64,000 nt of DNA from Desulfogranum marinum (GCF_016918565.1 NZ_JAFFQD010000009.1:1-64000); one strand, 5' to 3'. Positions 33,289-43,547 are shown, counted from the stretch's first letter. The notes: generated by a model not told the origin, from the sequence alone. A program made the numbers and translations.

Positions 33289-36009
33289 TTACTCTGAGAG
33301 TCTCTTTTTATCTAAATGTCGCATTATCATTTTTTCAGTCTCTACCAGAACAAAAACCGTAAAGGTAAAACCGATCAGACGAATCCAATCTCCAAATGGA
33401 ATCGCTGCCGTTCCAAAAACATTCTGAAAAAAAGGTGCATAAGTAAAAAAAAGCTGTAGTAATGTTATGCCGGTAACAGCCATTAATATTGCAGGATTAC
33501 CAAACAATCCCTTGCGAGAGAGCACTGATTCTTTGAGATAACGTGCGTTGAAAAGATAAAAAATTTGAAAGAAGATAAGTGTATTCACCGCTGTTGTGCG
33601 TGCCATCTCCAGTGTTTCGCCATGATAACGATCCCAGAGAAACAAGCCAAGGGTGCCCATTACCATTATCGCTGAAATAAAAATTATGCGCCATGAGAGA
33701 AACTGATTGAGCAGCGGTTCCTTGGGTGAAAGTGGAGCCCGAGTCATGACATCTCCCTCAGGTGGCTCAAAAGCGAGAGAAAGACCAAGGGTTACCGCGG
33801 TAATCATATTTACCCAGAGAATTTGCAGCGGTGTAATTGGCAGGGCAATCCCCATCATCACCGATGCTATAATAATTCCAGCTTGGGCCCCGTTTGTTGG
33901 GAGAATAAACGCCAGTGTTTTTCTGATATTATCGTACACGGTGCGGCCTTCTTCCACGGCATGGACAATGGATGCGAAATTGTCATCGGCAAGCACCATT
34001 TCCGCGGCCTCTTTGGCAGCCTCGGTCCCATTCATTCCCATGGCCACCCCGACATCAGCACGCTTAAGCGCAGGCGCATCGTTTATACCGTCACCGGTCA
34101 TGGCTGTAATCTGGCCGTTTGCCTGCAATGCGGTCACCAAGCGGAGCTTGTGTTCCGGACTGACTCTGGCAAAAATGTTGGCCTTTTTGGCTATAAACTC
34201 CATCTGATCATCGTCCATGGCTTCAAGTTCCTGTCCGGTAATCGCCTTAGTGGAGACATCAAGGCCTATCTGTTCCCCTATCGATGTAGCAGTCAGAGCG
34301 TGATCTCCCGTGATCATTTTCACTTTGATTCCAGCCCCAAGACAGTTTTGTACAGCCGCAACGGCTTCATCCCGCGGTGGATCAATTATACCAAAAAGAC
34401 CAAGCAAAATCATCCCACTCTTAACGTCCTCTATCGATATGGTTTCTTTGTCATCTATACTAATGGTGGCAACTGCCAGGGTTCGCTGGCCCTGGCTGGC
34501 AATCGCCTCTATCTGCTCCTGCCAATAAGTAAGATTGATGGGTTTGTCGCTATCCTTGTGTCGTTCCTTGACGCACATATCAAGGACTCGCTCCGGCGCT
34601 CCCTTGAGGTAAACGACGTTTTTACCGCTGGAATCCTGATGCAAGGTAGCCATAAACTTATGTTCGGATTCAAATGGTATAACATCTATTCTGGGCAACG
34701 CCTCATTGCATTTCTGTGAATCCAAACCAGCCTTGAGAGCAAGGGTGATGAGTGCTCCGTCGGTCGGATCACCCTGGACACTCCAACTCCCATCTTTTTC
34801 AGATATGGAACCATCATTACACTGCAAGCCGGCCCGGGCTAGCTCAAGCAGTAAATGATCCTTCTTTGCTTCCAGCATGTTACCTTCAACATGGAAAGAG
34901 CCCACCGGTTGGTAACCCACACCATCAACAGTATATGTACGGTCTGCCCGCAAAATGGTGGTCACTGTCATTTCATTACGAGTGAGTGTCCCTGTTTTAT
35001 CTGAACAGATAACCGTGACTGAACCAAGGGTTTCAACTGCGGGCAGCCTGCGGATAATGGCTTTTTTACGTGCCATCCGTTGCACCCCCAGAGCCAGGGT
35101 AATGGTGATGATTGCAGGCAATCCTTCAGGGATAGCGGCAACAGCAAGGGCTACCCCGGCAAAAAAAAGCTCGGTGAAGGAGTAGTCACGAAGTGCCAGG
35201 CCAAAAAATGTGGTGCCTATAGCGAGAATCAGAATTGCTCCTGTCAGCCATTTGCTGAACTCGTCCATGCGCTGTGTTAACCTGGTTTTTAAGGTTTCTA
35301 CTCCGGCAAGCATGGCACTGACCTTGCCGAGTTCGGTTGACTCTCCCGTTGCCACGACGACTCCACGCCCCTGACCAAAGCTGACCATGGTCCCAGAAAA
35401 AGCCATGCAACTGCGATCACCTAGTGCAGCCTCAATGTTCGCCGGCTCAATCGATTTATCCGCAGGTACTGATTCACCAGTGAGCAGAGCCTCTTCAATA
35501 CGCAAATCTTTTGATTGAAACAGTCGCAGATCCGCCGGAACTTTATCACCCGAGTTAAGGAACACAACATCGCCGGGCACCAGATCCTCAACCTGAATAG
35601 AAACTTTCTCACCATCACGGAAAACAATGGCCTCATAGCTGAGAATTTTTCGAATGGCATCAACTGCTTTTTCAGCTTTTCCTTCCTGTATGAAACCGAT
35701 TACCGCATTAATCAGTACCACACCGATGATGACTATGGCATCAACCCAATCTGCAAGAAGAGCAGTAACCACAGCGGCACACAGCAGAACGTAAATCAGC
35801 ACATTATTGAACTGATTGAGAAACTGAATGAGTCGACTAGGCCTTGGAGGAGCAGGCAAACGATTCGGACCGTATTGCTGTTTTCTTCCTGTCACCTCAT
35901 CAGTAGTCAGGCCACGGGTTGAGCTGTCTAAATCTTCCAGGACTTTTTCAGCTGGTAATGCATGCCAGGTTGATAGATTTCCCTCTCTATTATTGCCCAT
36001 CGATGTCAT
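33289..36009 (-). CDS. P-type cation-transporting ATPase (type II-like)
   Basis: The 906-residue membrane pump has the full P-type set: [24 protein letters not shown] in M4, the phosphorylation motif [28 protein letters not shown] and the hinge [21 protein letters not shown]. About ten membrane segments are visible. N- and C-terminal domains match Ca2+-ATPase-like pumps. However, M5 reads [11 protein letters not shown] and M6 [17 protein letters not shown], which lack the M5 Glu and the M6 TDGLPA-type acidic cluster of SERCA. The transported ion may therefore not be calcium. No regulator is adjacent. Confidence 0.9.
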   Translation of the reverse strand: MTSMGNNREGNLSTWHALPAEKVLEDLDSSTRGLTTDEVTGRKQQYGPNRLPAPPRPSRLIQFLNQFNNVLIYVLLCAAVVTALLADWVDAIVIIGVVLINAVIGFIQEGKAEKAVDAIRKILSYEAIVFRDGEKVSIQVEDLVPGDVVFLNSGDKVPADLRLFQSKDLRIEEALLTGESVPADKSIEPANIEAALGDRSCMAFSGTMVSFGQGRGVVVATGESTELGKVSAMLAGVETLKTRLTQRMDEFSKWLTGAILILAIGTTFFGLALRDYSFTELFFAGVALAVAAIPEGLPAIITITLALGVQRMARKKAIIRRLPAVETLGSVTVICSDKTGTLTRNEMTVTTILRADRTYTVDGVGYQPVGSFHVEGNMLEAKKDHLLLELARAGLQCNDGSISEKDGSWSVQGDPTDGALITLALKAGLDSQKCNEALPRIDVIPFESEHKFMATLHQDSSGKNVVYLKGAPERVLDMCVKERHKDSDKPINLTYWQEQIEAIASQGQRTLAVATISIDDKETISIEDVKSGMILLGLFGIIDPPRDEAVAAVQNCLGAGIKVKMITGDHALTATSIGEQIGLDVSTKAITGQELEAMDDDQMEFIAKKANIFARVSPEHKLRLVTALQANGQITAMTGDGINDAPALKRADVGVAMGMNGTEAAKEAAEMVLADDNFASIVHAVEEGRTVYDNIRKTLAFILPTNGAQAGIIIASVMMGIALPITPLQILWVNMITAVTLGLSLAFEPPEGDVMTRAPLSPKEPLLNQFLSWRIIFISAIMVMGTLGLFLWDRYHGETLEMARTTAVNTLIFFQIFYLFNARYLKESVLSRKGLFGNPAILMAVTGITLLQLFFTYAPFFQNVFGTAAIPFGDWIRLIGFTFTVFVLVETEKMIMRHLDKKRLSE

Positions 36010-36826
36010 ATGGTTGATACCTTTGCTGAGGTGACTGTGATAAAAAATATTTTTTTAAAATTTGGCACAAATAACGGCCATCACTTGAGTTCACAATGAC
36101 CAGATGAATAATAGATTCCCGGTATATTATATTATAACTGAATTAGCGTGCTTTTTTTCAATAATAAAAGCTTGTCATTGCTAATTTACAACGAGTTCAA
36201 GGCCAGTCCCGTTTAGAGACTTCCTGAGAAATTGCTCTCAACCAATGATCACTGAAAATTAACATTACCACCACGAAGCTAATCAACGTTCCAGCATACT
36301 CTAACTTATTTTGCTTTCTGTTATATGAGCCAGCCGTTTTGTGTGAGCACTTAACCTTGCCATTGGTTAGTTAACTTTTTCGCTTAGTGTGCATTTCCGT
36401 ACAAATCTGGGTGGCACCCTATACAATACTTTTAGCATTTCATGCAACTATCTGCAGAATCGTAAAATGTGCATGCGGATACAAAGATATTGAATACCTC
36501 TACCTGAAAATAGTAAGAGCTTTCCCTTTTGACCTTAAACTATCACAAAGAACCACTCTTTCTCTTATCAATGCTGCAAATGTTATTGCAGAATATTGAA
36601 AATAACCGCCACCGTATGACCCACTGTTTGAAAAAGCTACGAATCTAATCGACCTGAAAAAAATACCCTATGATTTTAACTTGCTCCGAGCGCAAGCCCT
36701 CCTAGGTATGATGAAATATCAAGAAAATAGTATATTGCGCCCTAACCATAGTTTTAATGTATTATTATACTATTTTTAAAAAAGAATAATTATCATAAAG
36801 CAACGCCTTTCCTGTGAGTATTTATA
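36010..36826. other. Intergenic stretch, P-type ATPase to GGDEF gene
   Basis: About 810 AT-rich bases. One frame at 36387-36599 has no ribosome site or recognisable content and is probably not a gene. I see no repeat or RNA motif. Confidence 0.35.
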
Positions 36827-37675
36827 ATGAGTGAAAGTAACAAGGAACAAACTGAGCTCCAAGATATTGTCGCGCGAGAAGCCAGCAATATAACGTTGGA
36901 AGAAATTGAGCAAATAGCGAGAGATGACAGCGAGCGACATGCCGCAGAAAAAAAATATGGCGAAATCCTGTATTCTTCAATCATCTTGACCCTGACCCAC
37001 AAGAATTATTCGGAACGTGAGGCTGAAAAGCTGTGGCTGGAAATACGACATCATCTTTACGTAATGAGTACAAGATTGGGCAGATACGTGGGTGTTGCAG
37101 TGGCTGCTATGGATTATCTTTCTAACATAGTCAACGAATTGAACTCACCGGTGGCTATCTCCGAAAATAAGAGCACGTTTATTGTGGCTACAGCTGTAAA
37201 AGATCATTTGACAGGCTTGTTTGTCAGAGACGTTTTTCAGGCGATTCTTGTTAAAGAAATTGAAAAGGTAAAGCGAACCGGGATTGACCTCTGCCTTCTA
37301 ATGATTGATTTGGATGATTTTAAAAAGGTAAATGATAATCACGGGCATATTGCCGGCGATGAGGTTCTTCGCCAAATTGGCAAAACGCTGTTGTCCCATA
37401 TACGTGAAATGGATGTTGCTGCACGTTACGGAGGAGAAGAACTAGCGATTATTATGCCGGAGACCTCCATCGAGACCGCGGCCAATGTCGCTGAACGTTT
37501 ACGAAGCAAGATTGAACTCCTGCAATTTGATTGGGGATCGGTGACGGTGAGTATTGGTGTCAGTCACGCTGACCGTGATGTCAACAGTGCCGAGAAACTT
37601 ATTAAAGCCGCAGATGAAGCACTCTATGCTGCCAAAGAAGCAGGGAAGAATCGAGTTGTATACACACAATCTTAG
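36827..37675 (+). CDS. Diguanylate cyclase (GGDEF domain) with helical N-terminus
   Basis: The GGDEF domain (about residues 122-282) makes c-di-GMP from two GTP. The metal-binding LMIDLDDFKKVNDNHGHIAGDEVL is intact and the active site reads GGEEL (202-206), an accepted variant. The inhibitory I-site RxxD is present as REMD (193-196), five residues before the active site. So product inhibition is likely. The first 120 residues are charged helices without a known sensor domain or membrane segment. It is a cytoplasmic enzyme. Confidence 0.88.
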   Translation: MSESNKEQTELQDIVAREASNITLEEIEQIARDDSERHAAEKKYGEILYSSIILTLTHKNYSEREAEKLWLEIRHHLYVMSTRLGRYVGVAVAAMDYLSNIVNELNSPVAISENKSTFIVATAVKDHLTGLFVRDVFQAILVKEIEKVKRTGIDLCLLMIDLDDFKKVNDNHGHIAGDEVLRQIGKTLLSHIREMDVAARYGGEELAIIMPETSIETAANVAERLRSKIELLQFDWGSVTVSIGVSHADRDVNSAEKLIKAADEALYAAKEAGKNRVVYTQS

Positions 37676-37999
37676 CCGCCTAAAAAGGAAACCCCATACA
37701 GAGAAAAGCATTGTCACAAAGTAACTACTCACAGGCACCCCACAGAATCTTCCGTTGGTCGCTTATCACGTTGAACGGTTACGATCTCCCGCATAAATGG
37801 GCTAACGGAGTCTTCGTTTACATGCGAAAAATAGCGCCTGTCCAAACATGAGCATCTGTGAGCAGTTACATTTTTTATATACAATAAATCAAATAGTTAC
37901 CAACACAAGGAGGACTCGTAAAGCAGAAAACAACTCTGGCTTTCCATGCAAGTACCTGTGTGCATCTTCTCGACTAATCAATAGTAGCTTTGTATCAAG
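37676..37999. other. Short intergenic stretch
   Basis: About 320 bases between convergent genes. No gene or strong terminator hairpin was recognised. Confidence 0.35.
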
Positions 38000-38866
38000 T
38001 TATCCAACTAGATCGCGTAAATTTTCGATTAGCTCCTCTCTCATCTCTGGTCGCTCGAGAGCAAATGCCATATTTGCCACTTGAAATCCGACCTTGTCTC
38101 CGCAGTCATACCGTTTCCCTTTAAATTTGTAGCCAAATATAGGCTGCTCGGCAAGAAGCGCAGACATGGCATCTGTAAGCTGGATTTCGTCTCCCGCCCC
38201 TTTTTGATGCCGTTCCAGGTGTTTAAAGATACGTGGTGTAAGAATATATCTTCCAATAACCGCAAGGTTTGATGGAGCCTCTTTCGGGCTTGGTTTTTCT
38301 ATCATATTAACAACCTGAACTGTTCCGCCTATCTCAAGACCCGGATCTATTATTCCATATTTGTGTGTTTCTTCGCTGGGAACTTCCATGGCCGCAACCA
38401 TTGAAGAGCGTAGTCTGTCAAATTCGTTGATCATTTGGTAAAGGGGAGGAACTTCGCTTTGTAGCAAGTCATCGGCTAACAGCACAGCAAATGGTTCATC
38501 ACCGACAATATCCCTGGCGCACCATATTGCATGACCTAATCCAAGCGGCTTGCTTTGCCGTGTATAAACAATGTTCAGTGACTCGGGGACGATGGATTGG
38601 ACTGAGCGCAAGAGAGTATCCTTTTGCTTTTCTTTTAAAATCCTTTCCAACTCCCTATTGGTGTCAAAATGATCTTCAAGGGCACTTTTACCAGATCCGG
38701 TAACAAAAATGATTTGTTCAATACCCGAGGCGAGAGCCTCTTCCACTGCATATTGAATCAAAGGCTTATCCACAACAGGCAGCATCTCTTTAGGCATAGC
38801 TTTAGTAGCTGGAAGAAATCGAGTACCTAGACCCGCCACAGGAAATACAGCTTTCTTTATTTTCAT
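38000..38866 (-). CDS. galU: UTP--glucose-1-phosphate uridylyltransferase
   Basis: GalU makes UDP-glucose, precursor of envelope and storage sugars. The 288-residue sequence is textbook: AVFPVAGLGTRFLPATKAMPKEMLPVVDKPLIQYAVEEA, the active-site region LLADDLL, GIIDPG, MIEKPSPKEAPSNLAVIGRYIL and GDEIQLTDAMSALL near the C-terminus. It is a single leftward gene. A decayed sugar kinase lies upstream. Confidence 0.94.
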   Translation of the reverse strand: MKIKKAVFPVAGLGTRFLPATKAMPKEMLPVVDKPLIQYAVEEALASGIEQIIFVTGSGKSALEDHFDTNRELERILKEKQKDTLLRSVQSIVPESLNIVYTRQSKPLGLGHAIWCARDIVGDEPFAVLLADDLLQSEVPPLYQMINEFDRLRSSMVAAMEVPSEETHKYGIIDPGLEIGGTVQVVNMIEKPSPKEAPSNLAVIGRYILTPRIFKHLERHQKGAGDEIQLTDAMSALLAEQPIFGYKFKGKRYDCGDKVGFQVANMAFALERPEMREELIENLRDLVG

Positions 38867-39072
38867 TATTTTATCCAGGAAGTTGATGGTTTGTAATTAT
38901 GAGACTGGTTATAATTTTCAGTACTAATTTTTTCTTAGTCCACTCCATCGATTTAGTAAAGCTGAGTATACGGAGGTATCCTGGATGACAGTTCCAGGGA
39001 CTGATACGATTAACAATGCAAACTCTTGCGCATGTGTAATTATTTTTCCTAAACTCCAATTGTAAGACCGGC

Positions 39073-39416
39073 CTAAAATAAACACCTACTAAACACATCC
39101 CCTGCTCCCACGATATCAACTATGCTTGTTCCTTCAACCGGCAGCGTGGTTTCACTCTCACCGTTGCGGAGATAGATTCTCGAGTCTTGAGTATCATGAT
39201 GAGGAAAGAGCAATGTTTGCACACACTTTCCAAATTGACATGAAACTTTTTTTGGTCTCTTGCATCCGCTCCACCCATTGCAACAAGTTTTGGAACCAAC
39301 CCAAAACCTCACAAATATCATGCCACGTTAAACGGTGCGCCACATACTACTTTTGTGCCGGCAGCGAAAATAGAGGACAATATTTTTCTATAAATGATCG
39401 TCTGCTTTTCGGCCAT
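39073..39416 (-). pseudogene. PfkB-family sugar kinase relic
   Basis: On the minus strand a short N-terminal part reads SSIFAAGTKVVCGAPFNVA, then meets stops. After these, GFGLVPKLVAMGG, DTQDSRIYLRNGESETTLPVEG, then DIVGAGDVFS appear in another frame. GAPFNVA and GAGDxF are hallmark motifs of fructokinase-like PfkB kinases. The middle of the enzyme (about 150 residues) and the C-terminus are gone. Two stops near 39320 and frame changes confirm decay. It lies next to galU and may have belonged to an older sugar-metabolism cluster. Confidence 0.65.
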
Positions 39417-39450
39417 ACTTTCCTCTAAAAGAGAAAAGAGTCATGCTTGA

Positions 39451-39608
39451 TGGACTCGTAAAAAGTCCATCGCACACTAAAGATGGTTAAGTACAAAAGT
39501 TTGATATACAAGGCGCAGTATTTTGCTCGAGGCTTTGACTATATATACGATATGTCAAAGCCTCGGGCGAAACCTGCAACACCGTAGATCGGACTTTTTT
39601 CGACGCCA
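39451..39608. mobile_element. 158-bp MITE with 10-bp target duplication
   Basis: The ends TGGACTCGTAAAAAGTCC (39451-39468) and GGACTTTTTTCGACGCCA (39591-39608) are imperfect inverted repeats. TCATGCTTGA flanks both sides (39441-39450 and 39609-39618), a clear target-site duplication. Inside, CGAGGCTTTGAC and its complement form a 12-bp hairpin. No coding potential. The right copy of the duplication supplies a chance ATG for the next reading frame. Confidence 0.75.
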
Positions 39609-39639
39609 TCATGCTTGACAATTCATTGATTACCGATAT

Positions 39640-39685
39640 AGTATTGCTCAATACAGTATTATGCAATACTGTATTGAGCGATACT
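39640..39685. repeat. 46-bp near-perfect palindrome
   Basis: AGTATTGCTCAATACAGTATT (39640-39660) is separated by ATGC from an inverted copy (39665-39685) with one mismatch in 21 bases. It lies 30 bp upstream of the membrane-protein start. It could be an operator, a cruciform or a transcript hairpin. Confidence 0.7.
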
Positions 39686-39715
39686 AATCTGAGGGTTCTT
39701 ATTCAGGGGCGACCA

Positions 39716-40168
39716 ATGATTCTAACAACGACGCTTCACTACCTCACTGTGGTCTTACTTATAGGCGTTCTTAGTTTTCCTGGCTGGGTGGCAAAAAGCA
39801 TCTCTATGGCATTTGAAAATCAAGTCGAAGGTTGGATGATACAGATCTTAGCGGCCTGTATACTTTTACTCCTGATACTTGTTCGTAGGCACCGCAAACA
39901 TATAAAGAATCGAAGAGTTTTCTTCGATAATGAAACAGTCAAAAATCGTCTTAAATTTGACGAGACAAGCAATAGAAAAACGTTTTTCCTGCTGAAATCT
40001 TTTTGTTGTACAGTACTTATTTTATGGCTGTTAATGATTCCTGACAATGCTTCAGGAGGATTTTGTATGAGCTCTGTCACCACAAACAGCGCAAATCTCA
40101 GGCAGGGGGAGCTACAGAGCAAAGAACTTAGACAAACTGATCTCACTTTACTCAATAAACGGCCTTAA
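39716..40168 (+). CDS. Small membrane protein bounded by two MITEs
   Basis: The 150-residue frame has two hydrophobic segments near its start (about 3-22 and 37-55), a basic Arg/Lys/His stretch, then a third (about 91-108) and a polar tail. I do not recognise it. The ATG at 39716 has a GGGG site. The longer frame from 39611 starts inside a target duplication and is discounted. The stop codon TAA at 40166-40168 is formed by the end of the downstream MITE, so the native C-terminus is probably lost. It may be a gene remnant. Confidence 0.4.
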   Translation: MILTTTLHYLTVVLLIGVLSFPGWVAKSISMAFENQVEGWMIQILAACILLLLILVRRHRKHIKNRRVFFDNETVKNRLKFDETSNRKTFFLLKSFCCTVLILWLLMIPDNASGGFCMSSVTTNSANLRQGELQSKELRQTDLTLLNKRP

Positions 40169-40402
40169 CCCGGATTTCTCATCAATAAAGTTTTTCGCAG
40201 GGCAAGGCACAAGCCGCGAAGCTGTAGTAAACTACCGCAAGTGGCTTGTAACGTAGATCCTGCGGAAAAATCTATTGACCCAAAGGGGGAACTTTTTGAT
40301 TTAAAACAAAAAACACACTGCCAATAGCACAGGTTGTATTTTAGTTAATAATATCAATTGTTTGAGTTTGAAATCAAAAAGTTCATGAGAAATTCGGGTT
40401 AA
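40165..40402. mobile_element. 238-bp MITE related to the IS relic at 33.2 kb
   Basis: Inverted ends TTAACCCGGATTTCTCAT and ATGAGAAATTCGGGTTAA differ at one position. Further inside, AAAGTTTTTC and GAACTTTTTGAT-type blocks recur. TTAA at both tips may be the duplicated target. The end plus its AATAAAGTTTT block matches the terminus at 33201-33232. It contains no coding sequence. Confidence 0.65.
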
Positions 40403-40833
40403 TTCTGGAATGTTCCAGCTAAGCCTTTCATTCCAGCTCTGTGTCGACCGGACCACTGGAACAATTTATCCGGCTAACCTGAAGCTTACTGGACATGCAA
40501 CGAGCTGGGACCAAATAAATTTCGCATTTTGCCTGCCTACGCAGCAATTCGGCCGTCAAAGGTTTCTTGTAAGAAAATATCGTTACTTGGCAGAATGACG
40601 TAAAGCCACTGTGCGAGGGTTGGAAGACAGAAGATCTTGCAAAATCGATAGCAAAAAGCTACGTTGCTACGAATAGATACCAGGTTTCGATATGGACCCG
40701 TTTTTTGTAGAACTCTCTAAAAAAGGGAATACTTCGCGCCATCACCCACCTACCTATAGCCTTTTTCTCATTCTAGTAGAGTTCAAAGCGACAGTACAAT
40801 ACAAAGATAATCATCTGCCCCAAGAGGTATTCC
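40403..40833. other. Intergenic stretch before the HhH gene
   Basis: About 430 bases. One frame (40410-40598) starts at the MITE edge and lacks recognisable content. I see nothing else. Confidence 0.35.
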
Positions 40834-41226
40834 ATGGCAATTCCCATCACTGAAATAAAAGGAGTCGGCCCCCTGACTGCAGATAAACTGACCGAACATG
40901 GCTACCGTACTGCAGAGGATGTGGCAACAGCTCAGGCTGATGATCTGGCCACAATTTCCGGTTTTGGCTGTGTTCGTGCAAAACTTGTTATTGAGTCGGC
41001 CAAAAATTTAACCAGTGAAGTCGTGGAACCACCTGCATCTGAGCAAGCCCCTGAACCAACAGATGATTCCAACCGAGATGTAGAGGTCCAAAAGCAAGAA
41101 CCCAATCCACCTAAAAAGAAATCAACCAAGAAAAAAGAGAAAAAGGCAAAAAAGAAAAAAAAGGACAAGGCCGATAAAAAGGACAAGAAGGCAAAGAAGG
41201 TAAAGAAGGCAAAGAAAAAAAAATAA
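40834..41226 (+). CDS. Helix-hairpin-helix protein with lysine-rich tail
   Basis: The 130-residue protein has an N-terminal tandem HhH domain (about 4-60: IKGVGPLTADKLTEHGYRTAEDVATA ... ISGFGCVRAKLVIESAK), the fold used by RecA/RuvA-like proteins for sequence-nonspecific DNA binding. An acidic/Pro linker follows (64-90). The last 40 residues are almost only Lys with Asp and Ala, resembling a histone-H1 tail. It probably coats or bends DNA, or tethers a partner to it. The start ATG is certain from the domain boundary; an AGAGGT-type site lies upstream. Confidence 0.78.
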   Translation: MAIPITEIKGVGPLTADKLTEHGYRTAEDVATAQADDLATISGFGCVRAKLVIESAKNLTSEVVEPPASEQAPEPTDDSNRDVEVQKQEPNPPKKKSTKKKEKKAKKKKKDKADKKDKKAKKVKKAKKKK

Positions 41227-41471
41227 GCTTTTTTTAGAGCCGTGCAGCATCTGCTTGGTGAAGACAGTTGCTGCCAACTGTAATGGCTCGGATTCAACCT
41301 GACATTTTTTTCAATGCTGGTGGTCCACTTTATTAGCTTCTGGTCCGATTTCACAGACCTACTTACCGTGGCTATGAACTGCACAGGGATTGGTACCGAA
41401 AATCAGGCCAAATCGATAAGCGTCTATCCATTTGATCGAGCTGCAATAGTTCTGTTTCTGTACATACTTTA

Positions 41472-41506
41472 GGGCGCTTTGAAAAATCAGATTTTTCAAA
41501 GCACCC
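41472..41506. terminator. Terminator-like hairpin after the PPK2 gene
   Basis: GGGCGCTTTGAAAAATC and GATTTTTCAAAGCACCC form a 17-bp stem with one mismatch and a one-base loop. It lies just past the stop codon of the PPK2 gene. There is no U-tract, so it may act as a 3'-end stabiliser instead. Confidence 0.55.
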
Positions 41507-41512
41507 TAATCG

Positions 41513-43045
41513 TTACTTCCCCTTTTTGGGTTTCTCCAAATAGTCGACGCCTTCCTCGTATAATTCCTTGAGTTTGCCCTCTATTTTTTCACATAGAGTC
41601 TTGAGCACTTTGATACGGGCAAAATATTTACTGTTTGCCTCTACCAGTGTCCAGGGAGCATAATTAGTACTGGTTCGATCGACCATATCACAAACGGCCA
41701 CTTCATATTGCTCCCACTTGTCCCGATTACGCCAATCTTCATCGGTAATCTTAAAACGCTTGAAACCCGTCTGCTCCCTGTCATGAAATCTTTGTAACTG
41801 CTCATCTTCGGTGATGGCCAACCAGAACTTGACCACCACGATATGGTGGCGGGCAAGCTGTGCTTCAAACTCGTTGATTTCACCGTAGGCCCTCAACCAG
41901 TTGTCTTCTGTACAGAATTGTTCCACACGTTCCACCAGTACGCGGCCATACCAGGATCGATCAAATATAGTTACCCGACCTTTTCGGGGCAGGTGTCGCC
42001 AGAACCTCCACAGATACGGTTGAGCCCGTTCCTCCTCAGTTGGTGCGGCAATTGGAATAACTTGATACCAGCGAGCATCAAGTGCCCCTGTAATACGACG
42101 TATTGCCCCTCCCTTCCCTGCTGCGTCATTGCCTTCAAATACAGCAAGTACGGAGGTGTATTTAAACTTTGGGTCCCTTGTCAATCGGTTCAGTTTTCCC
42201 TGATATTTTTTTAATTGCGCCCTGTACTCCTCCTTGCTCAGGGATTGCGTCATATCCAATGTCTTCAATAAGTGCAAATTATCTATAGACGGCATAATAG
42301 GCGGAGCGAGGATTTTCCGGGAAGGGAGGGCCTGCTGGTCTAAACGTTCGCGAATTGCACTAAGGACTAACTTACCTACGGTCACGTTCCGGTAGCGGGC
42401 ATCTTCTCCTTCAATGATCAGCCATGGAGCTTCAGCAGTTGAGGTGTGACGAATAACCTTTTCATGCACCGCACGAAACCTATCGTACATTTTGAAATGC
42501 TTCTTATCTCGTTTGGTGACTTTCCAACGAGTAAAAGGATTTTTTTCTAGCGATTTCAGCCTCTTTTTCTGTTTTTCCTTGGAAAGATGAAACCAGAATT
42601 TTATCAGCAGAGCCCCCTCATCCACCAACATTTTTTCCAAACTTCTTGCCCTATCCAGGCTCTGCTCCAGATCGGCATCCTTGGTTCTGCCATAAGCTCT
42701 GTTCAGCATCGGCCACGTGTACCACGATCCCAGGAAAACCCCGATGTTACCTTTTGGCGGCAAAGCTCTCCAAAACCTCCACATCATTGGTCGATCCAGT
42801 TCTTCATCGGTTGGTTCGCCCATACCATGGGTTTGAATATGCCGGGGGTCCATCCACTCATTTAATAGATTTACAGTGGCTCCGCGTCCCGCACCGTCCA
42901 ACCCGCCGACCAGGATAATCACCTGAAAAGCGGCCGACTCTGTCAACTCCATCTGAACGTTGAGGAGTTCTTCTCGTAGGACAGGTACTTCTTTTTTGTA
43001 TTCAGATTTTTTTATTTTATGCCCCAACTCTGCAGATTCAAACAT
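41513..43045 (-). CDS. pap: Two-domain PPK2 enzyme (polyphosphate:AMP phosphotransferase)
   Basis: The 510-residue product holds two fused PPK2 domains. The first has GGLDGAGRGATVNLLNEWMD and PMMWRFWRALPPKG. The second has EGNDAAGKGGAIRRI, RAQPYLWRFWRHLPRKG and FDRSWYGRVLVERVE, with intact Walker A/B elements. Two-domain PPK2 proteins (class II, PAP) phosphorylate AMP to ADP with polyphosphate. Domain 1 is the weaker copy: it has SWYTWPM where the second has SWYGRVL, as expected for the non-catalytic half. The ATG at 43045 has AGGAG seven bases upstream; a longer frame is not conserved. Confidence 0.88.
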   Translation of the reverse strand: MFESAELGHKIKKSEYKKEVPVLREELLNVQMELTESAAFQVIILVGGLDGAGRGATVNLLNEWMDPRHIQTHGMGEPTDEELDRPMMWRFWRALPPKGNIGVFLGSWYTWPMLNRAYGRTKDADLEQSLDRARSLEKMLVDEGALLIKFWFHLSKEKQKKRLKSLEKNPFTRWKVTKRDKKHFKMYDRFRAVHEKVIRHTSTAEAPWLIIEGEDARYRNVTVGKLVLSAIRERLDQQALPSRKILAPPIMPSIDNLHLLKTLDMTQSLSKEEYRAQLKKYQGKLNRLTRDPKFKYTSVLAVFEGNDAAGKGGAIRRITGALDARWYQVIPIAAPTEEERAQPYLWRFWRHLPRKGRVTIFDRSWYGRVLVERVEQFCTEDNWLRAYGEINEFEAQLARHHIVVVKFWLAITEDEQLQRFHDREQTGFKRFKITDEDWRNRDKWEQYEVAVCDMVDRTSTNYAPWTLVEANSKYFARIKVLKTLCEKIEGKLKELYEEGVDYLEKPKKGK

Positions 43046-43547
43046 ACCCTTACTCCTATATAGATGTTGGCAGAACCTCATTCCGTTTCCTTGGCCACAT
43101 GGCACCTTCGCTCGAATATACTATATACATTTTCCCATCCCGCGGTGTCCCTTCAGTCCATTTACAGGGTATAGTATTGCGGATATGAACGGATCAGCAT
43201 TCCAAATGGCGACCACAACGATGGATAAAAACCTTCCGATTCGAAAATACCTTTCAATACCATTGAGTCGTTGCGAGCTACAAAGAAATAGCACTGCCGC
43301 CAAGATCTAACCCCATTCTATCAAAAAGCTGCATGGAGGATGCAGAATCATGAAACCAGGGAAAATTATCACATCGCACTGTGTAGAGATCTAAGCTATT
43401 TTCTCTTGATACTTGCAAGTTAAGGTATATATACTTCTTAGTAATCCGGCGTTGACTTTACAAGTAAGAATAGAATACAAGAGGAAAGAACCTACCATAT
43501 TGGCCTTGTCTCTATGCGGATACAAATTCTACAGCTGCGAGGTGCCT
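43046..43547. other. Intergenic stretch
   Basis: About 500 bases between divergent genes. No gene, repeat or RNA was recognised. Confidence 0.35.

Noticed and set aside
36387-36599. 70-residue frame between the ATPase and GGDEF gene
   Set aside because: Start has no ribosome site and the composition does not look protein-like beyond chance.
39318-39416. Selenocysteine reading of TGA in the PfkB relic
   Set aside because: There are two stops close together plus frame changes and no SECIS hairpin; decay explains it better.
39611-39715. Upstream start for the membrane protein
   Set aside because: The ATG lies in a MITE target duplication and the added residues overlap the palindrome.
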